Counted from the first letter of the stretch, positions 22,870-36,503 are shown. The stretch: 64,000 nucleotides of DNA from Phlebiopsis flavidoalba (GCA_035772785.1 JAOCPU010000016.1:186001-250000); one strand, 5' to 3'. The notes: generated by a model from the letters alone, not told the origin. A program made the numbers and translations.

Positions 22870-25800
22870 ATTCTGGATAATGTTGTACTATGGCGTACGA
22901 TGTGCCTATTTCGCTGGGATCAAAAACGAAATTACCAGCCTGACTACATTATACTCCATCGGTGCTGTACGAAGCCCCAGGGTGCGCGAGGAAGCTGCCC
23001 ACGGACTTCTGCCCGTAAATTACTTCGACTTTTCTGCCCGGCACGGAGACGCTCTGATCTACGTCGAACGTTGCGTTCAATAGCTTTCCATCGGACCAGG
23101 AGAACGTTTAGGCTTATTCCTCCTCTGACACGCGCGTTTTTGGATAGAACCGGATGTCCCTTAGATGGGAGCGCGGGAGTGGGAGAAGGTTAACCACCAA
23201 CGTGCTCGAGCTTGATGAGACGTCAGGGGCTTGTAGGAGCCCGTTCTACCGAGCACATGAGTGGTGCCAACAGCTGCGTCGAATGAAATAGAACATACTA
23301 AGAGCGCGGCCGGATACCCAAAGTTGGCATCAATCTGGAAGATGGGATCCGCGTCGAAGGGGTCGTACAAACTGAAGAAATTAGCCCCGTAGTTGCGCTC
23401 AATGGCGTACTTGTGTCCATTTTCGTTAGTAATTGCCAGGTATATGTAAAGTTTTTTCAGCTCACGGAGAGTTCGTGATAGAACATGCTACTGTTGGCGA
23501 ACTGGGCCCCATGCAGCTGCGCGCGCCACACTTTCTCCCATCCTGAATCCGCGTCGGGGTCGGACCGGTGCGGCCGTTGCCACGATGAATGAGACTTGTC
23601 TGTGCGGCGTTCAGAACTTCAGGTTTGCTATACGCTGTGCCATGAGGGGGACCCTGATCAGTCGAGTTTGTAAGAGGCCACTGCATAGCCCGGGTACAGT
23701 CCAATAAGGTGGGATAGATGACGATGGGTATCGGTAGGTGAATCCATATCAATTTTCCACTCTGTCGACGGTCATGAGTCAAAAGCACGAGAATACGTAC
23801 ATCAGACGGCATACCTTGCAGCTGACCCCATGAGCCAATATGGATGCCTTTGTCCATCTGCTCACGTTTGGAACGGACCTCTGATGAGACGGATCTGAGC
23901 GTCGCATCGAAGTCGGCCCACGAGTGAAAAACCTACCGGAGAGGAAGGCTTCGTCATTATCGCCTGATGCAGTATATCCCTTCTCAATAGCGTTGAAGAG
24001 TTGCCAAATCAATTGCTGAGAACATGTGCGCAACCTAAAAGTAGACTGCTTGGATGTGTAGCTCGAATGAGAAATGAGACGACGGACCGAGGGTAATCGG
24101 CGTTTGTTCTGGCGAGTTGCAAGGCGCCACTACTAGAGTGCTGTCGTTGAAATGCTCGTCAGGTATTAGTTTGGACCAGGTGAAACTGCGCTACGCTCTA
24201 CAGGTTGAGTGTGAGTTCAGAGTAAGTTGTGATTATTATTATCATCATATTCATCATCATCATTCATTATAAAAAAGAGGACGAACCTTCAGCAACGGCC
24301 AACTTGTGCTTTGAACACACTGTACGTCATTCGAGTAGTCGAAGTGATCCCAGACATGGATCATCTGGAAGTCATGCGGTCAACCTGTCCGTAAAACCGA
24401 GTGGAGAACCTCCATACCATCCATGCTGCCGACTCTGCCGAAACGGAGAAGATGGTCAGATGGTCCACAGGCTGACAAACTCCAGTGTCATACCAGGATA
24501 ATCAGCCCATTGGGCCGAGGGCCGAGTTGCCTGAAAGTTTCATGCCAGTATGACCGAAAATCTGTTAATAGTTAGCCACAAGGAAAAGATAAGCCTAGGG
24601 CTGACTCACGTTTCATCTAGACTCGTGATGTATTATCAGAACAAAAGCAGTTAGTGATGATACGTACCTCATCATGGGTGACGAAACCCTGGGGGTAATG
24701 TTGTACAAGACTTGTGCAGTATAAAGCACCTCGGGGAGCCCACGTTTTCTGTTTTGTGTTAAGCCGATGCGAAGCTGTACTTGGGTAGTAACTGTGAATC
24801 ACCTCGATGTAATCGAAAAGCGGATGGGACGAGGGCACCCATCCCAGTCATCTCAGCGAACCAATAATTCATTTGAATATTAATGTTGGAATCTGTAGAC
24901 AATGATCAGAATGTATTTCGTTACATTCGATATAAGAATAGATTTGCATACGATAATCTAAAAAAAAAGGGTTCTTAAATATCAGCAGAATAGGGTCAGA
25001 AACGTTTCGAAAACCCACCAGCACCCAGGCATTAGAACTTCCGTCACCCCATTTGCCTTGTAGGTTTGCGGGAAGGGTACCAGGGGCGCGCTTCCAGCCA
25101 GTAGATACCTGCCGAAGTTGAACAAGAGCCATTCTACGTAAGCATCTCCAAACATCAGTCTGATATGCGTTCTTTCAATTCATCAGTGGAATTATTCAGG
25201 TTCGGCTGAGCTGGCCAAGAGACAGCGAGAAAGGGCCTAGGAGATCCCGGCTATGAGGAAATATGAGATGAGAGAAGAGAGGAATAGGTGGATGGAGTTG
25301 GGGGGCCGAAAGGGGAGAAACAGTGTTCAATAGCGAAACAAGCTTGTCATGAGGCAGGGCTTGCTTGAAGGTGAAATTGTGCGCTGCGTCGCCGGCCCCG
25401 ACATGTCATTATTCGGTATCACCAACCCAAGTGATCCACGCTTTCGGTGGCGTTGTTAACAGCAAGTGTCGCATTGTCGTTCGAAGGGGTGCAGACAATT
25501 TGGGCACCATTCCCGATAACCGAAGCGCGGAAGAGGAGCTCGTAGGCCCATTCCAGGGTTTGAAACGAGACCTGAGACCTGGGAGGGTACTATTGTCGAA
25601 GCAAGAGACTGTGGGCGTCGGGGAAAGAGTCCTCCAACGCAGATGAGAACGCATAGGTCAATTGAGGAAGGGATAGTGAGTTGTTCGACGCAGTTTGTTG
25701 TACACATGCTTGAGCAGAATGCGAGCAGAAGGATGTACTCACGGAGGATAGTAAATACCCAGGTGTTATGGAACAAAGGCGGAAAACATACCGACTGAGG

Positions 25801-26540
25801 GACGAATTTCCATTCTCCCATTGCACTCGAGCAACGGCCTGGTCGAGATCAAGCCACCTCGCGTAATTAGTGGCGTCTGCAGACATCTCCAACGTTGTAA
25901 GGAGATATCCGGCGCCAGAGTAAGATCCTAGTTTTGTGACCGATGATGAATGAGTAGCTCCAATGGAAGTGTCGTAACAAGCAAACCATAGGCCCCCGCG
26001 TCGGTGCTAAGCTCTTCAACGTCTCATGAATAGCGAATTTGAAGGCAGACCGGCATACTATTTATCCTCGAGAGCTTACTGTCAACTGTTCCGTCCTGGA
26101 ATATAGTTTGACGAATGCTCTGCATGTCTTGAGCCATCTGCGTTTGCTCAGATGGCTGTTTATTACCCCATTGTAGGACTACGGGATGTGCTGGTTGAAA
26201 CACAAACCCCACATATGAAGAGTAAATTATACGTACAGGATCTTGAAAGGGACACTCCAGACCAGAGTGATTCAATATTGAGCTGGGTTGATTCGTACGC
26301 AGTGCCTCCCGGTGTCATCGCTGTACGTGTCTTAGCTCGTTTAAAAGCATTGTAATCGGCCGAGCTCGCCTGCAAGGTACCCGTTACCAATAGGAAGCCA
26401 TTCCCGCGACCAGATGGCGCCCGGGGATTTGTACCACATCCCGTTCCCGACTGCGGGAAACCAGGAGGTGCGGCCGATACAGAGATGATCACGGCAGGAG
26501 TCACAACAAAGCATGCTCCCAGCAGTAAAGAGAAAACCAT
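22870..26540 (-). CDS. Secreted glycoside hydrolase family 95 (alpha-L-fucosidase type)
   Basis: GH95 enzymes are inverting alpha-1,2-L-fucosidases or alpha-L-galactosidases. The ATG at 26540 begins a signal peptide (MVFSLLLGACFVVTP, then a hydrophobic stretch to SAAPPG). Blocks follow the family order: IWSREWLPIGNGYLA (about 26375-26430), STQLNIESLWSG (about 26255), YARWLDLDQAVARVQWENG (about 25810-25875) and GTLPANLQGKWGDGSSNAW (about 25020-25080). Next are QGFVTHDEV (about 24670), MIHVWDHFDY (about 24340), QLIWQLFNAIEKGYTASGDN (about 23960-24020), DTHRHLSHLIGLYPGYA (about 23685-23740) and DPIFQIDANFGYPAALL (about 23300-23350). NLLP and DGKLLNATFDVDQSV mark the C-terminal beta domain to about 22900. 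Many short introns and indels lie between blocks. Length fits the usual 750-850 residues. It is probably secreted and acts on plant or fungal fucosylated glycans. Confidence 0.9.
24229..24262. repeat. ATT/ATC-type microsatellite
   Basis: A run of imperfect (A/T)TT and ATC triplets (TTATTATTATCATCATATTCATCATCATCATTC) lies in what should be an intron or poorly read part of the GH95 gene. Confidence 0.7.
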
Positions 26541-26589
26541 AGGTTGACCTAGCGACGCAAACGAAGAGAGATATGTGAGTAGACGGGGG

Positions 26590-27240
26590 GTACAGAGCGG
26601 GGGGTTGGCCGTCCACTCACCAGCTTCACATAGCCTTCTTGCAGGTAGTTATACGCCATGGCGTACCAGAACAACATGATGTCCATCCCGACCATCTCTC
26701 ATATGAGCAGTATGAGGCGGGGGCCGGCCAAAGCTCATGAAGTAGTAGGAACCAAAGAAAACAACTTCGGCGATTGAGAAGGACGATGTGAGCATGTGGT
26801 AACTTGCTCCGTGACCAGTAAATCCGATTGGGGACCAGTCCTCGTAAGTGTCCGGTTCTTGTGCCTCGTAGGGCACATGCACCTCCAACTAAATTCTCAA
26901 ATGATAGACGCACCTCCCACCTTCAATTGGATTGCCTTGCGACCTACTGGGTAGGGATTACGACCACTTACAGCCCCGGTGCGTTTAATTTCTCGCAGAG
27001 TCGCTGTGCCCAAATGACGGAAAAGAAAAAAACAAAAAACGAAGAAATAGTCCCAAGTTCACCGTTCAACGTGACTTGGTCGGGAGCGCTGGAAGCAGTG
27101 CATATGAGCGTGTAATATGAGAGCAAATGTGCTTATACACACAAATACGTAGCTGTGCGGTGCTTCGTGAGCGTAGGCAGCTACAAGACAAACACTGATG
27201 CATGCAAAGTCGACCGTGAGAAAGTGTGTCGATAAACTCA
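26590..27240 (-). CDS. Unrecognised minus-strand gene, possibly a membrane protein
   Basis: Directly upstream of the GH95 gene on the same strand, overlapping frames give DTYEDWSPIGFTGHGASYHM, SSFSIAEVVFFGSYYFMSFG and DIMLFWYAMAYNYLQEGY. The aromatic and hydrophobic character suggests one or two membrane segments. A possible 5' part reads DFACISVCLVAAYAHEA (about 27170-27220). I do not recognise the family. It could be an independent small gene whose end lies only about 50 bp before the GH95 start. Confidence 0.25.
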
Positions 27241-27857
27241 CCGCGAAGAATAATTTAGAGACTTAATGTGGCCAGTATCATCATCATCTAGATACCAACT
27301 TTGCGCTTTGGGCGGCTCCTGCAGAGAGGGAGTAGTCCATTAAACGTGCTAGCTACGCGGCAGAATAAAAATAAAACAAGATCTCTACCGAGCTGAATCC
27401 GTCTTAGGGTCGAGAATTTACCATGTTGTTTCTACACAAGTCGTTTTAGTACCATACTATCTTATCGGAGCAAATTACGTAATTTCTTGTCACTCTCACA
27501 TTCTCCTCCCCGACGTACTCAAGTAACGACGTTTGCATTACGGTGGCATAGTTAGTACATAGGCATTACAGACGGAATGACTGCCATAGATATTACAATT
27601 GCGGAGAGACAAAGAGAAAGGAAGTACGAGAGAATGTGTATGATGCAGGGGAGGGGGAGAGGTGGTGATGGTTCACAATAGGCTGGAAAGATGATGTGTG
27701 TACGAGAGAAAGTCATGTGCATGCCGGACATTGTTAGGGAATAGACTGGGTTGGAGCTAATAACAAGGCAAAGCCCTGAGACGGCAAGGAGAAGGATGAA
27801 TAAATGATCATGAATAATACCAGGATAATACCGGTAGGGTTTAGCAACCGTCCGTCT
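27241..27857. other. AT-rich intergenic region
   Basis: No coding frame of note was seen. The sequence is AT-rich with purine runs near 27600-27670. Confidence 0.35.
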
Positions 27858-30650
27858 CTAATCAAGAATTACCGATTGAACTCGGGTCGAGTACCTGCAA
27901 GATGTCTGTGGAATCCGCTCCAGCATAGATAGAGTAGGGTAAGGGACGCGCGCGCGGACGCTCGGCGCGAGACGCCTTGACCACTCCTGGGCCGTGAAAC
28001 GACTGCCACGTCGCCGCTCGTCGTCAATCTCGGGGGTCCATCCGTCCGAAGACCTCAACCAGAAGACGGCAAGACTTGTGTTCGGACAACAGCAGGCGCG
28101 CTGCCAGTCGACCCGTTGCCCCGCGCTTCGAGCGAGTCGCGTATGCTTGCGGACAGAGGGATGTCGAATCCGGGATTGCTGTTCGCCACGCCCGAGGCGG
28201 TATCGAGCAGCGCGTCGCGTGGCATGAGGTTCAGCCGCGGGTCGAGCGTGCGCCTGCCGATCGTCGAGGGGACCCAGAGCTCGGTGCGCGCGGCGGTCGA
28301 AGAACCGGTGCTGCTGCGGTCGTCCTTGCCCACTTCGCACCCTTGCTGCGCCGGCTGGTGAGGCTGTCGAAGCTAGCGAAGAATTGGGTATTCATCTGCT
28401 CTAGCTGGTCGCCTATCTGATTGACCGCTGGTAAGCATCGGCTGTGTCGCGCCAGAAACGCCGACTGGCTAGGGTATTGGTGTTGTCGTCTGAAGGCTGA
28501 GTGGCCGGAGGTTTGGGTAGGACGGTCTAGCGCTGAATCGTGTGATGCCTCCCGCAAACCCTGCCCAGAGGGCTTCAGCGGAGTTCGATGTCTGAAACGA
28601 AGCGTGATATGTCGTCCATCATCTCGTGTGTTGGTGCTAAAGGTACGACGCGTTCTATAGGGGACCCTATTGAATATAAAAACTAGCAATGTGTATAGTT
28701 GAATATCATACCGCGACGCGTTCCACGGGTGCCGTGCCGCTTGTAGAGCTACCCGCGGCTTCCACACAGCGGGAGGGGTGGCGTACCGGTGTCCAAAGCT
28801 GCTTCGGTACCTTCCGTACTCCGACAGTCAAGCGGATAAGAATCACTCGGAGTGCTAGCAGCGCCTCTCCAAAAGAGCGTACGATTCCGTCCGAGGCTGG
28901 ATGGCTTCCTCCGCGCGAGACTTGGAACCGGCGCCCATAGCTCAAGTGTAGCTGGGGCCGTAGGGCGGAGGTACTCAATGTGTCGACGCAAGGGAGGGCG
29001 GACTGTTCGCACCACCGGGCCGATGGTGAGACCCGTGAAAGTGCTCAGGTGTTCTGGATGTACGGTAGGAGGAGTATGTGGACGAAAGCGCGTGATGTTA
29101 AGGAAAGTGGCAAGGCGACCCTCAACTAACGCGGACGAAGCCCTGTGCCATGATAAGGATCGTCCGATGAGGGAATGAACGGCACGGAGCACACCGCAGA
29201 TGCACATAGGGTCCCTGACTTTGACAACGCGTTTATGGGAGCTACAAAGCGGGTCGACGGATAGGTCACCTGGGGTCCAGGCGAGTCCTACATACACTGG
29301 TCAGTGCTCATTCGCTGTCGTTTCATGTGGCGACTCACCGTCCGACCCATTCCTAAACTCTCTCGTCTCAAACGAGTGCGCGCTAAATCCTCCCTAGACC
29401 CGATGGAAGGCGTGTGGCGAATAGACGAGGTATCGGAGACACCCAGATACGGAGCCCGCGGTAGCGCCTGCTGCAGACATGGCTCGCGACACAGGCAACC
29501 GCCACGTTGACAGAGCGCGGGCTACTCGTGAGGGAGGGCGTTGTGCCGATGTGTGCGATGGTGGGCGAGCAGCACGAAGCGGTCCAGCGCGAGAGAATCC
29601 TGGAGTCGAACAGCGGCACATGAGATGCGTGCAATCCTGAGGAAGAGGCCTCCCTGAGTGAGCTGTGGTGGTGAGCCGATAGGTCTCTCTGCTGGTGCTG
29701 CGCCGCAGCGTAGGCGTGAACTCCGGGCCTTCTGTCTCTGAGAGCAGGAATCGCGAGGAGAGGAGGGACTCGCGGTCGAATATCCTGACTCAGGCGTCCG
29801 GGGTGTAGGTACACAGATATTCTATAGAACGAGCAGCTAATCAAGCCCCTGCAGGATGAACGGAATGAAGAGCGTGAACTCATTCTCTTGAACGAGGTAG
29901 CTCTGCGCCCCTTGAAGCCCAATGAATCTAGATCCAATTAGACATTGACGGGACCGACGGTCAGATGAACTTCGAAATCAGAGTACAGAGCAAACGTGGA
30001 TCACGTACCGTAACTTGAGCATTTCCCGTACACTCGCTTGTGACCATTGTGCTGCAGCCCGCAACTCTGAATGCCCTGAAGCTCTGAATATTCCCATTGT
30101 TCGTCCCCCTCGGCCGCCCCGCCGCGTTTTCACGATCGTCCAGGTGGGCAGTATGCGCTAGCCAGTAACGTGAAGATGCCTCCTGAAGAGCGAGATACCA
30201 TGCTTGTATATCGTCCCGGTGGCGCAACATCGGAGCGCTCCTGTACTTGTCCGAGGGGTGATTGTGACTGGGCGTGGCTAAACGAAGCACCAGGGTCCAA
30301 GTCCTCCAGAAGAAGTGATGTGCTTCGGGTCGGGTCTATGGGCACGCGAGACGAGTCGGGCGCCATGTAAACGCCAGCATCTGGTTCGGTGTCATCTCGT
30401 GGAATGTTGAGAAGCACCTGGACCTTGAAGGTGGAGGGCAGCACGGTGGTCGAGAGTGAGCGGTAGACCCGCGCGGACTCCTTGTACGCCTCATTGTAGT
30501 CTGGATGTCTCGATGGGTTGAACTGGGGACACGGCTCGGGGTGAGCAGCAGCGACCGGGGCAGCGCGCAAGACACCGTGCTTACCCACTTGTCAGTCTTG
30601 GTTTGAGCCACAGGCTCGTTCGTGGCTCGCGCATGATGGACGACGAGCGC
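27858..30650 (-). CDS. Unrecognised minus-strand gene region
   Basis: A long run of minus-strand frames looks coding but is not recognised. From the 5' end, blocks include CPQFNPSRHPDYNEAYKESA and RVYRSLSTTVLPSTFKVQVL then LNIPRDDTEPDAGVYM (about 30400-30540). Next is SLGFKG plus ENEFTLFIPFIL in two frames (about 29880-29935), then YLRPTAPATLELWAPVPSLA (about 28910-28980). Near the 3' end are NQIGDQLEQMNTQFFASFDS (about 28370-28425), RRTLDPRLNLMPRDALLDTA and NPGFDIPLSASIRDSLEARG (about 28120-28180). The composition is Ser/Thr/Arg-rich. It is probably one protein of 600-800 residues with introns. I can offer no function. Confidence 0.25.
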
Positions 30651-33500
30651 AAGCTTGGTGAAGATAACCTATGTCAGCTATTCTGAGTCGGCCCTCGTTT
30701 TGGATGTCATTACACCAGTAGCCAGTAACGCAGTGTTACAGCGAACACCCCTCACCCACGAAGAATCAGCATAGCTCCCGAGAGTTGCCGCAAATGGAGA
30801 CACGTAAAACCCTGACGATAACTGTTGAGCTCCCCGAACATACAAACGTAAAGGTTAGCTCCGTAGGCAGTAGCACGGAACCCGTATAGTCCCCACCCGG
30901 CAATTGACAAATATAGAATCGCGGGGCAGCATACAAGCGGCAGAGCAACTGTGGACAATCCCCGATGGTCGTGGGTCGCACGCAGCTGAAGATCCTCGGT
31001 TTAGATACCGGGTAGGTGCGGCGGATCCCTACATCCATTCAGTTTTTTAGCAAGCAAGTAGTCCACCCCTCCACTTTACCTGTGAAATGACCCCACGCAT
31101 ACAAGCGGAGCTGATCTGTGTGATGGGATCAATGTCGCGTTCTACCCCGACACTAGATCTGCAGTAAACACTTTGCTACAGGTCGCGTTCTGTTATGACG
31201 CCTTGGATTTGTGACCAGCCCGTCTCCGACATTTGTACAGTCCAAGCTTGTCCCCGACAAAAACCGCAAGTCCGACGAACAGCTCCTGTCGAGAACAATG
31301 CGCTAGTAGTCCGGACCTGTCTCACCACAATACTAGTCGTCTCGTGTAGGTTCAGGGTGGCCGTCCGACTTTCCCCACATCGTTTCGCCTTCGTTGCTGT
31401 TCGGGCGCGATCCTAGTGACGCCAGCACACTGTCGTCACAGCTCACGACGCGTTCACGACCGCCAACAGTACAGCCTCGTCCGGAAAAACACGAGTTGTA
31501 TTGAGCGACAACATCAGCGCCTGGCACGTTCGAGACCCTTTTTGTGTTTTTATTTCCCCGGCCGCAACCCAGTGTCACACCAACACATCACGGAGACTGT
31601 GGCGTACAGGGTCCCATTCCCCTCGGAGGTCATGTATGCAGCCCCCTGCCACACTCAATCTCCGTGGGACGTGATCCCGGCAAGTGGCGGACCCTATGTG
31701 GATACGCTGAGCGTGGGAACGGCAGATGAATGAGACAAGATAATGAAAACCTTCCACCAGGAACGGTGGCAAACGTTGTGGTAGAATGCAACCATTCGAG
31801 CCTCATTGTAGTTGTGGTGGCGACGTGATTTCCGACAGGGCAAACACAGTGGTTTGTCATGCTTGATCCATATACAGCCCTACAAGATATACGTTTCTGC
31901 GTTACGACAAATTAACACGGTCAGTGGTCGTTCTCCGGGATTGTATCACCAATCACTTGCCAATCTTTTCGTTGACTTGAGCCGTGCTTCTCGGTATAGA
32001 ACCCCCGGTAGTAACCACCAGGCCAACTCGGTCGAAGTCCACCCGCGCAGTAGGATGCGGAACTTCGCTGATAGAAACGTTACATACCCACCCATATGCC
32101 ACCATCCTCTTGGTAAATAAACAGGGTCTCGCCTTTCCCGCAGAACACACACTTTGACGTGCTCGGCCACGGCTTCGGCAACGGTCTCGGTTGAGGTCCG
32201 AGGGAAGCCTGGAACTGAAAGTCCACTTGCGCTCCGTCTACCACGCGACGCCGTAGCCGGGCTTTGATCTGCGATGGTGTTGCCCTTAGCATGCCGTTCC
32301 CCCTATGTGCGCTTTTGAAGCCAAGACGAGATCGAGGGAGGTAATAGCACGACATGTTTGGCAAATTTGTTGGGGTCGGCCGAGGCCACTGGAGTGAAAA
32401 CAGGTTCATGTATGGATCGTAGCTGAATAGGGCGTGACCCTACATGTATGTCAATTTTCGATTAGCCTTATAGATCTTGTGGAAAAGCAAAGTAAATCAC
32501 AGTAACGCTCTCTCCGTTTGGTCTCGAGAAATTGTTGCATTTCAGTACCTCACAAATCGACGCGTCACCTTCGTCGAGATAACGGCTGTAAGATCCTGGT
32601 GGCACCTCATCACCTACTGCGTTTCCACCTCAAGATACGTTCAAAACATATCTAAGTGCGTGAGAACATATGCCAACTTACCTGCTCTAGCCACTGTCCA
32701 TTGGCGCCTAGATACAGTGGCTCTCCAACTCACCGTTCCCTGCTTCGCGTCTTCTCTCAAGCCAATCTAAGGTAACGACCCCCAGAGGCACATTGGTCGA
32801 TCTTGTCCAAGCCCTTGGAGGATATATCGTCGTACGTGCCCAGCTCGACTTCTACTAGTCGGTCTCTATTAGTGCCCGGTAGCGCGCTCCATTAAACCGA
32901 CCATGCACGAGAGTGACACATGAGGATTTGCTTCATCTTGTTCCCGAGCCGTATGAGAACTGGATGGTCTTTCGGTGCGGCGTGAGAGTGGGCCGTACCA
33001 TGTCGGCTGGCTCAAAAGACAAACAAGTGAGATGTGTTTGACACAGAGACAGCTCTTTGAATGTTCACTGGAGTCCTCCGATGAGCGCCTCGGCCCACTT
33101 TCGCGAAATAGCAAAGCCCGCGACGGACGAGGCGTCAAGGTGAAGCATACATTCGCTTCGATGATATGATACGAATAAGCACACACAGTTCAGCCACGGA
33201 TGGAGGTCCCACTGCACCACAGATCCTATAAAATCTGTCCTGACCATGACAACAGTTGTGCATACAGTCAGTCTGCACACGTATCGATGGTAAATTTCTG
33301 CTACAACGGACTCGATGGTGACATTAAGTTAGTGTTCCAACATGGTTTCTTACGACAGGCCGCTTGTTAGTTCACCGGCCCCTGCGTCATCCAAGTCGCG
33401 TCGGAAAATAAAACACGACCGCCCCAACACACCCCAAGCATCATTCGCGTGCAAACCCGCCGTTTAAGCATCCACCAAAAAAGGCCTCATGGCCAGGCGA
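30651..33500. other. Region without a recognised gene
   Basis: Short frames occur on both strands. One minus-strand frame at 32080-32409 ends with KCVFCGKGETLFIYQEDGG, which has a CxxC pair and looks protein-like, but no family is evident. Another at 30752-30958 (-) is hydrophobic. Nothing firm can be annotated. Confidence 0.25.
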
Positions 33501-33540
33501 AAATAACACACTGAAACTAATCAAACACCACCCTATTAGG

Positions 33541-34137
33541 TTTTCCTGAAACGGGTCGCTCCATTATCCGCACCCACTCCACCAGCCAAAGGCATTAGCA
33601 CCCCAAATCACCAAACGTTCCACGGTCCTAGGCCCATTTCGCCCAAAACGGATTCCTCCGACGCCCCCTCGCCTCCGTTCCTGACACCGGGTCGTCGGCC
33701 CCGCGGCCGTCGTGCTCGCGGCTCTTCCGCGCGCCCAGCGCAAACAAGCGGCGTGCGACGCGTACGTCCTCCCTGGGTTTGTCCGCAAACGGGTCCTCGA
33801 CGGGCAGCACCTCGTGCGCCCCCGCGCGGAGGCGTCATCGGCGCTGAGCTTCATGGCCTTTGGGCCGCCGGATGCGACGTGCTCGATGCGGAGCGCCCGC
33901 CGTGGTGAGTCCTCGTAGGGTTCATGTGCCAGCCGCTGTGCGGATGTATTTGCGTCCGGCCAACGCGTGAGGACAGGTGAAGAGCAGAGCGCCGATTGGG
34001 AGAGGCGCCGCCGAAACACGAGGAGGATGGGGACACGTAGGGTTACGACTAGGAAGGTCTACAACTCTGTACGACCACAACGGTAGGTGAACCAGTGCGA
34101 GGAGCTTCTGGTCGGGTAGGTGTACGGATATTACCAT
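33541..34137 (-). CDS. Unrecognised GC-rich minus-strand ORFs
   Basis: Overlapping minus-strand frames in a locally GC-rich patch include EDPFADKPREDVRVARRLFA, IEHVASGGPKAMKLSADDAS and a final WNVW..GVLMPLAGGVGADNGA-like hydrophobic stretch. The codon-like GC pattern suggests a real gene of 150-200 residues. I do not recognise it. Confidence 0.2.
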
Positions 34138-36503
34138 GCCCTCCCAACTGCGGAAAGCCTTCTACGGCGTTTCCTCACACGGGCCCGGATGGCGTTCCCG
34201 GCTTCTTTGCAGGCTGAGCTCTGTTTGCGTCCGTACATATTGATAAATTTGTGGACCCGATAGGGTTAGCAGTGTCTCCAGGCGGTTTTGCTGTGGCGAA
34301 GACGTGGTTTGGAATATTGTCCCACAGTTCCAGGGCAGCAAAGATGGCTGCAGACTACTGCTTGGTTGATTCTTGCGCAGTCCCCAACGGGGGGTAAAAA
34401 CTATCAGAATATATAGCCGTGAGCCTCTCGACGTAACACCATGAAATTTGGAGTATCTCACCCATACCTTGTTGATGCTACTGAAAGATATGCTGGACAC
34501 AGATGGCTGAGAAATGTGTGGTGAAGAGGATATCACCAGGCATCCACCGAGGTCCAATACCGAAAGTCGAAGTGGGAGTAGGTTCCAACTGAGAAACTTG
34601 ACGAGGCGTCTGCAGTAGTCTGTTGTCCAGTCTGACTCGACTGAACAGAGTCCGTCGAAGACGACGCATCATTCACCTGAGCGGACGCAGACGAAGGTCC
34701 TGAGGATTCGAGGATGGGCTAGGCTGCGAGGTGCATAATACAACGAGTTGTGCCAAGCAGGCTTGGTAGAGGGGGGGTCGGCAAAAAACTTTCAAAAGGA
34801 AGACGTCACGCCCCGCTCTGAGAGAAGGACCAAGACGACGTAGCCGAACCACAGGGGTCGAAAAGGTGCCTTTTGATTCCACGATAAAACCGAAGTACTG
34901 GTGGTGGTCAGGAAGTGTAGAGCTCGTTGCTCCAACTGTGGTTCTTGCAGCGAAGTGAACTCGAAGGGGTGTAAGGGTTCTGCCGAAGGCGTCAGTGACG
35001 AGTGGGCTGGTCATGAGACATAGACTGTTTGGCCAACTTGGGTTGGGGATGGACTAAGTAGAGGAGGAACGTTTCACTAAAATTGAAAGAGCTAGATGGG
35101 AGAGGTGAGTGGCTTCCAATTGGCTCTTGCGAGGTGGACACATGTGACGAGTATGTAGGCCGGTGATGCGGAGGATGAGTGACGAGGTTTGAGAGGATTG
35201 TGGGCGCGAATACAGAGAAGTGTAGGCCTAGGGGAACAACGAGCAGTGAAATCTCGCACCTGTTTGAACGGCGCGCCTTGCAAAGCTCATAAAAAATTCA
35301 CCTGACGCTCGAAGTCCGCGGTCCGCGGAAGATTGCTTAACGACGGCTGAGCAACTACGGAGGCTGGTGCTTTGTTGTCTGGACGGGACAAGTTGGGATG
35401 GAGGCCATAAGGACGGAAACGAGAACGAACTTCCAGACGTCGGGTCGAGGTGGCTGCTGTGGAAAGGCAGAAGAGTCCGACGTAACGCAGTCCAAATCTA
35501 TGCCTCGATCGGCTAATGAGCGATCTAGAGTTCCGCGGAGTCGATAGACTTGCAACAGACACTGACACCCCTTCGACAGGACCGTGCCTGGCGTATATCC
35601 GAGTGTCGCTCGACTGTCCGAGTCCACGCGTGACTCGATGGCGGCCGCCCCCCCCCCACAGTAAACAGGTTAATTGTCTGGAAACGTACATAGCAGGACC
35701 AAGTGTTCTCTATACAAAAACCGGTCCGCCGGCCTTGCCGACTCGGCTAGTGGGCGAGGCTTCTGCACCAAAAGAGAGAGGGACGAAAAGCCAAGCCGCG
35801 CAAAAAAAGAAAAACCCTCCCATAGGCGATATCACGCGCTGCGTTCGGCAAGTATCATCGCTTGTGCAGTATCGGCAATCTGGCGACCGCATACTTCTGT
35901 CCCACGTGATGGCAACTGTCGCTAGCGCTCGAGCGCCAGTCGGGTGGGTCGTTCTTGTATTCCTCCTGGGTCCTAGTCAAAACGGTGACGCGCCCTGTGC
36001 CGCTTTTTACCTTTACCCTGCGCCCGCGCGTGCATGCGTCCGACATGCGGTACTAAGTTTGCGGCTCGCCAGCCGGGAGGTGCGGCTTGGTGGACGCGTG
36101 CTGTGTGGAGTTCAGTACCAGATCGCTCACTGTGGCTGGCCGTCGGGCTGCGCGGTGTCGGGCGAGATAGCGGTTGATGGGTGTGCGTCAGGCGCGTGCG
36201 TGATGCTGGTGGTGGCGCGAGTGGGCTGCGCTCACGGACAAGGTCCCAGGGGGACCTAGCGACCACGATTGTGCGCAGAGCTAGCATGTAAGATGCGCGG
36301 GTCAGGTGCTATTTGCTGCGATGGCGGGGGTGTGAGATGCAATAAAATGGTTAAGGATTACACACACCGATACAGTAGCAACGTATGCTAGTGCGGGCGG
36401 GTGTACATGAAGACCCCGTAGATGGAAATAAGTGCGTGGTGCTTGATGACTTTGGTAACGATGTCATGTGAAGACAAACATCCGTCTTCGTCATGGCAAA
36501 AAA
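34138..36503. other. Region without a recognised gene
   Basis: Minus-strand frames at 34162-34557, 34673-35014 and 35287-35691 have a plausible protein composition (for example LVTDAFGRTLTPLRVHFAAR and FGFIVESKGTFSTPVVRLRR) but match nothing I know. A 247-codon plus-strand frame at 35516-36259 is compositionally odd and probably spurious. Confidence 0.2.

Noticed and set aside
35516..36259. 247-codon plus-strand open frame
   Set aside because: Its composition is erratic (Cys/Gly/Val-rich end, poly-Pro and Lys runs) with no domain. Long chance frames are expected in GC-rich DNA.
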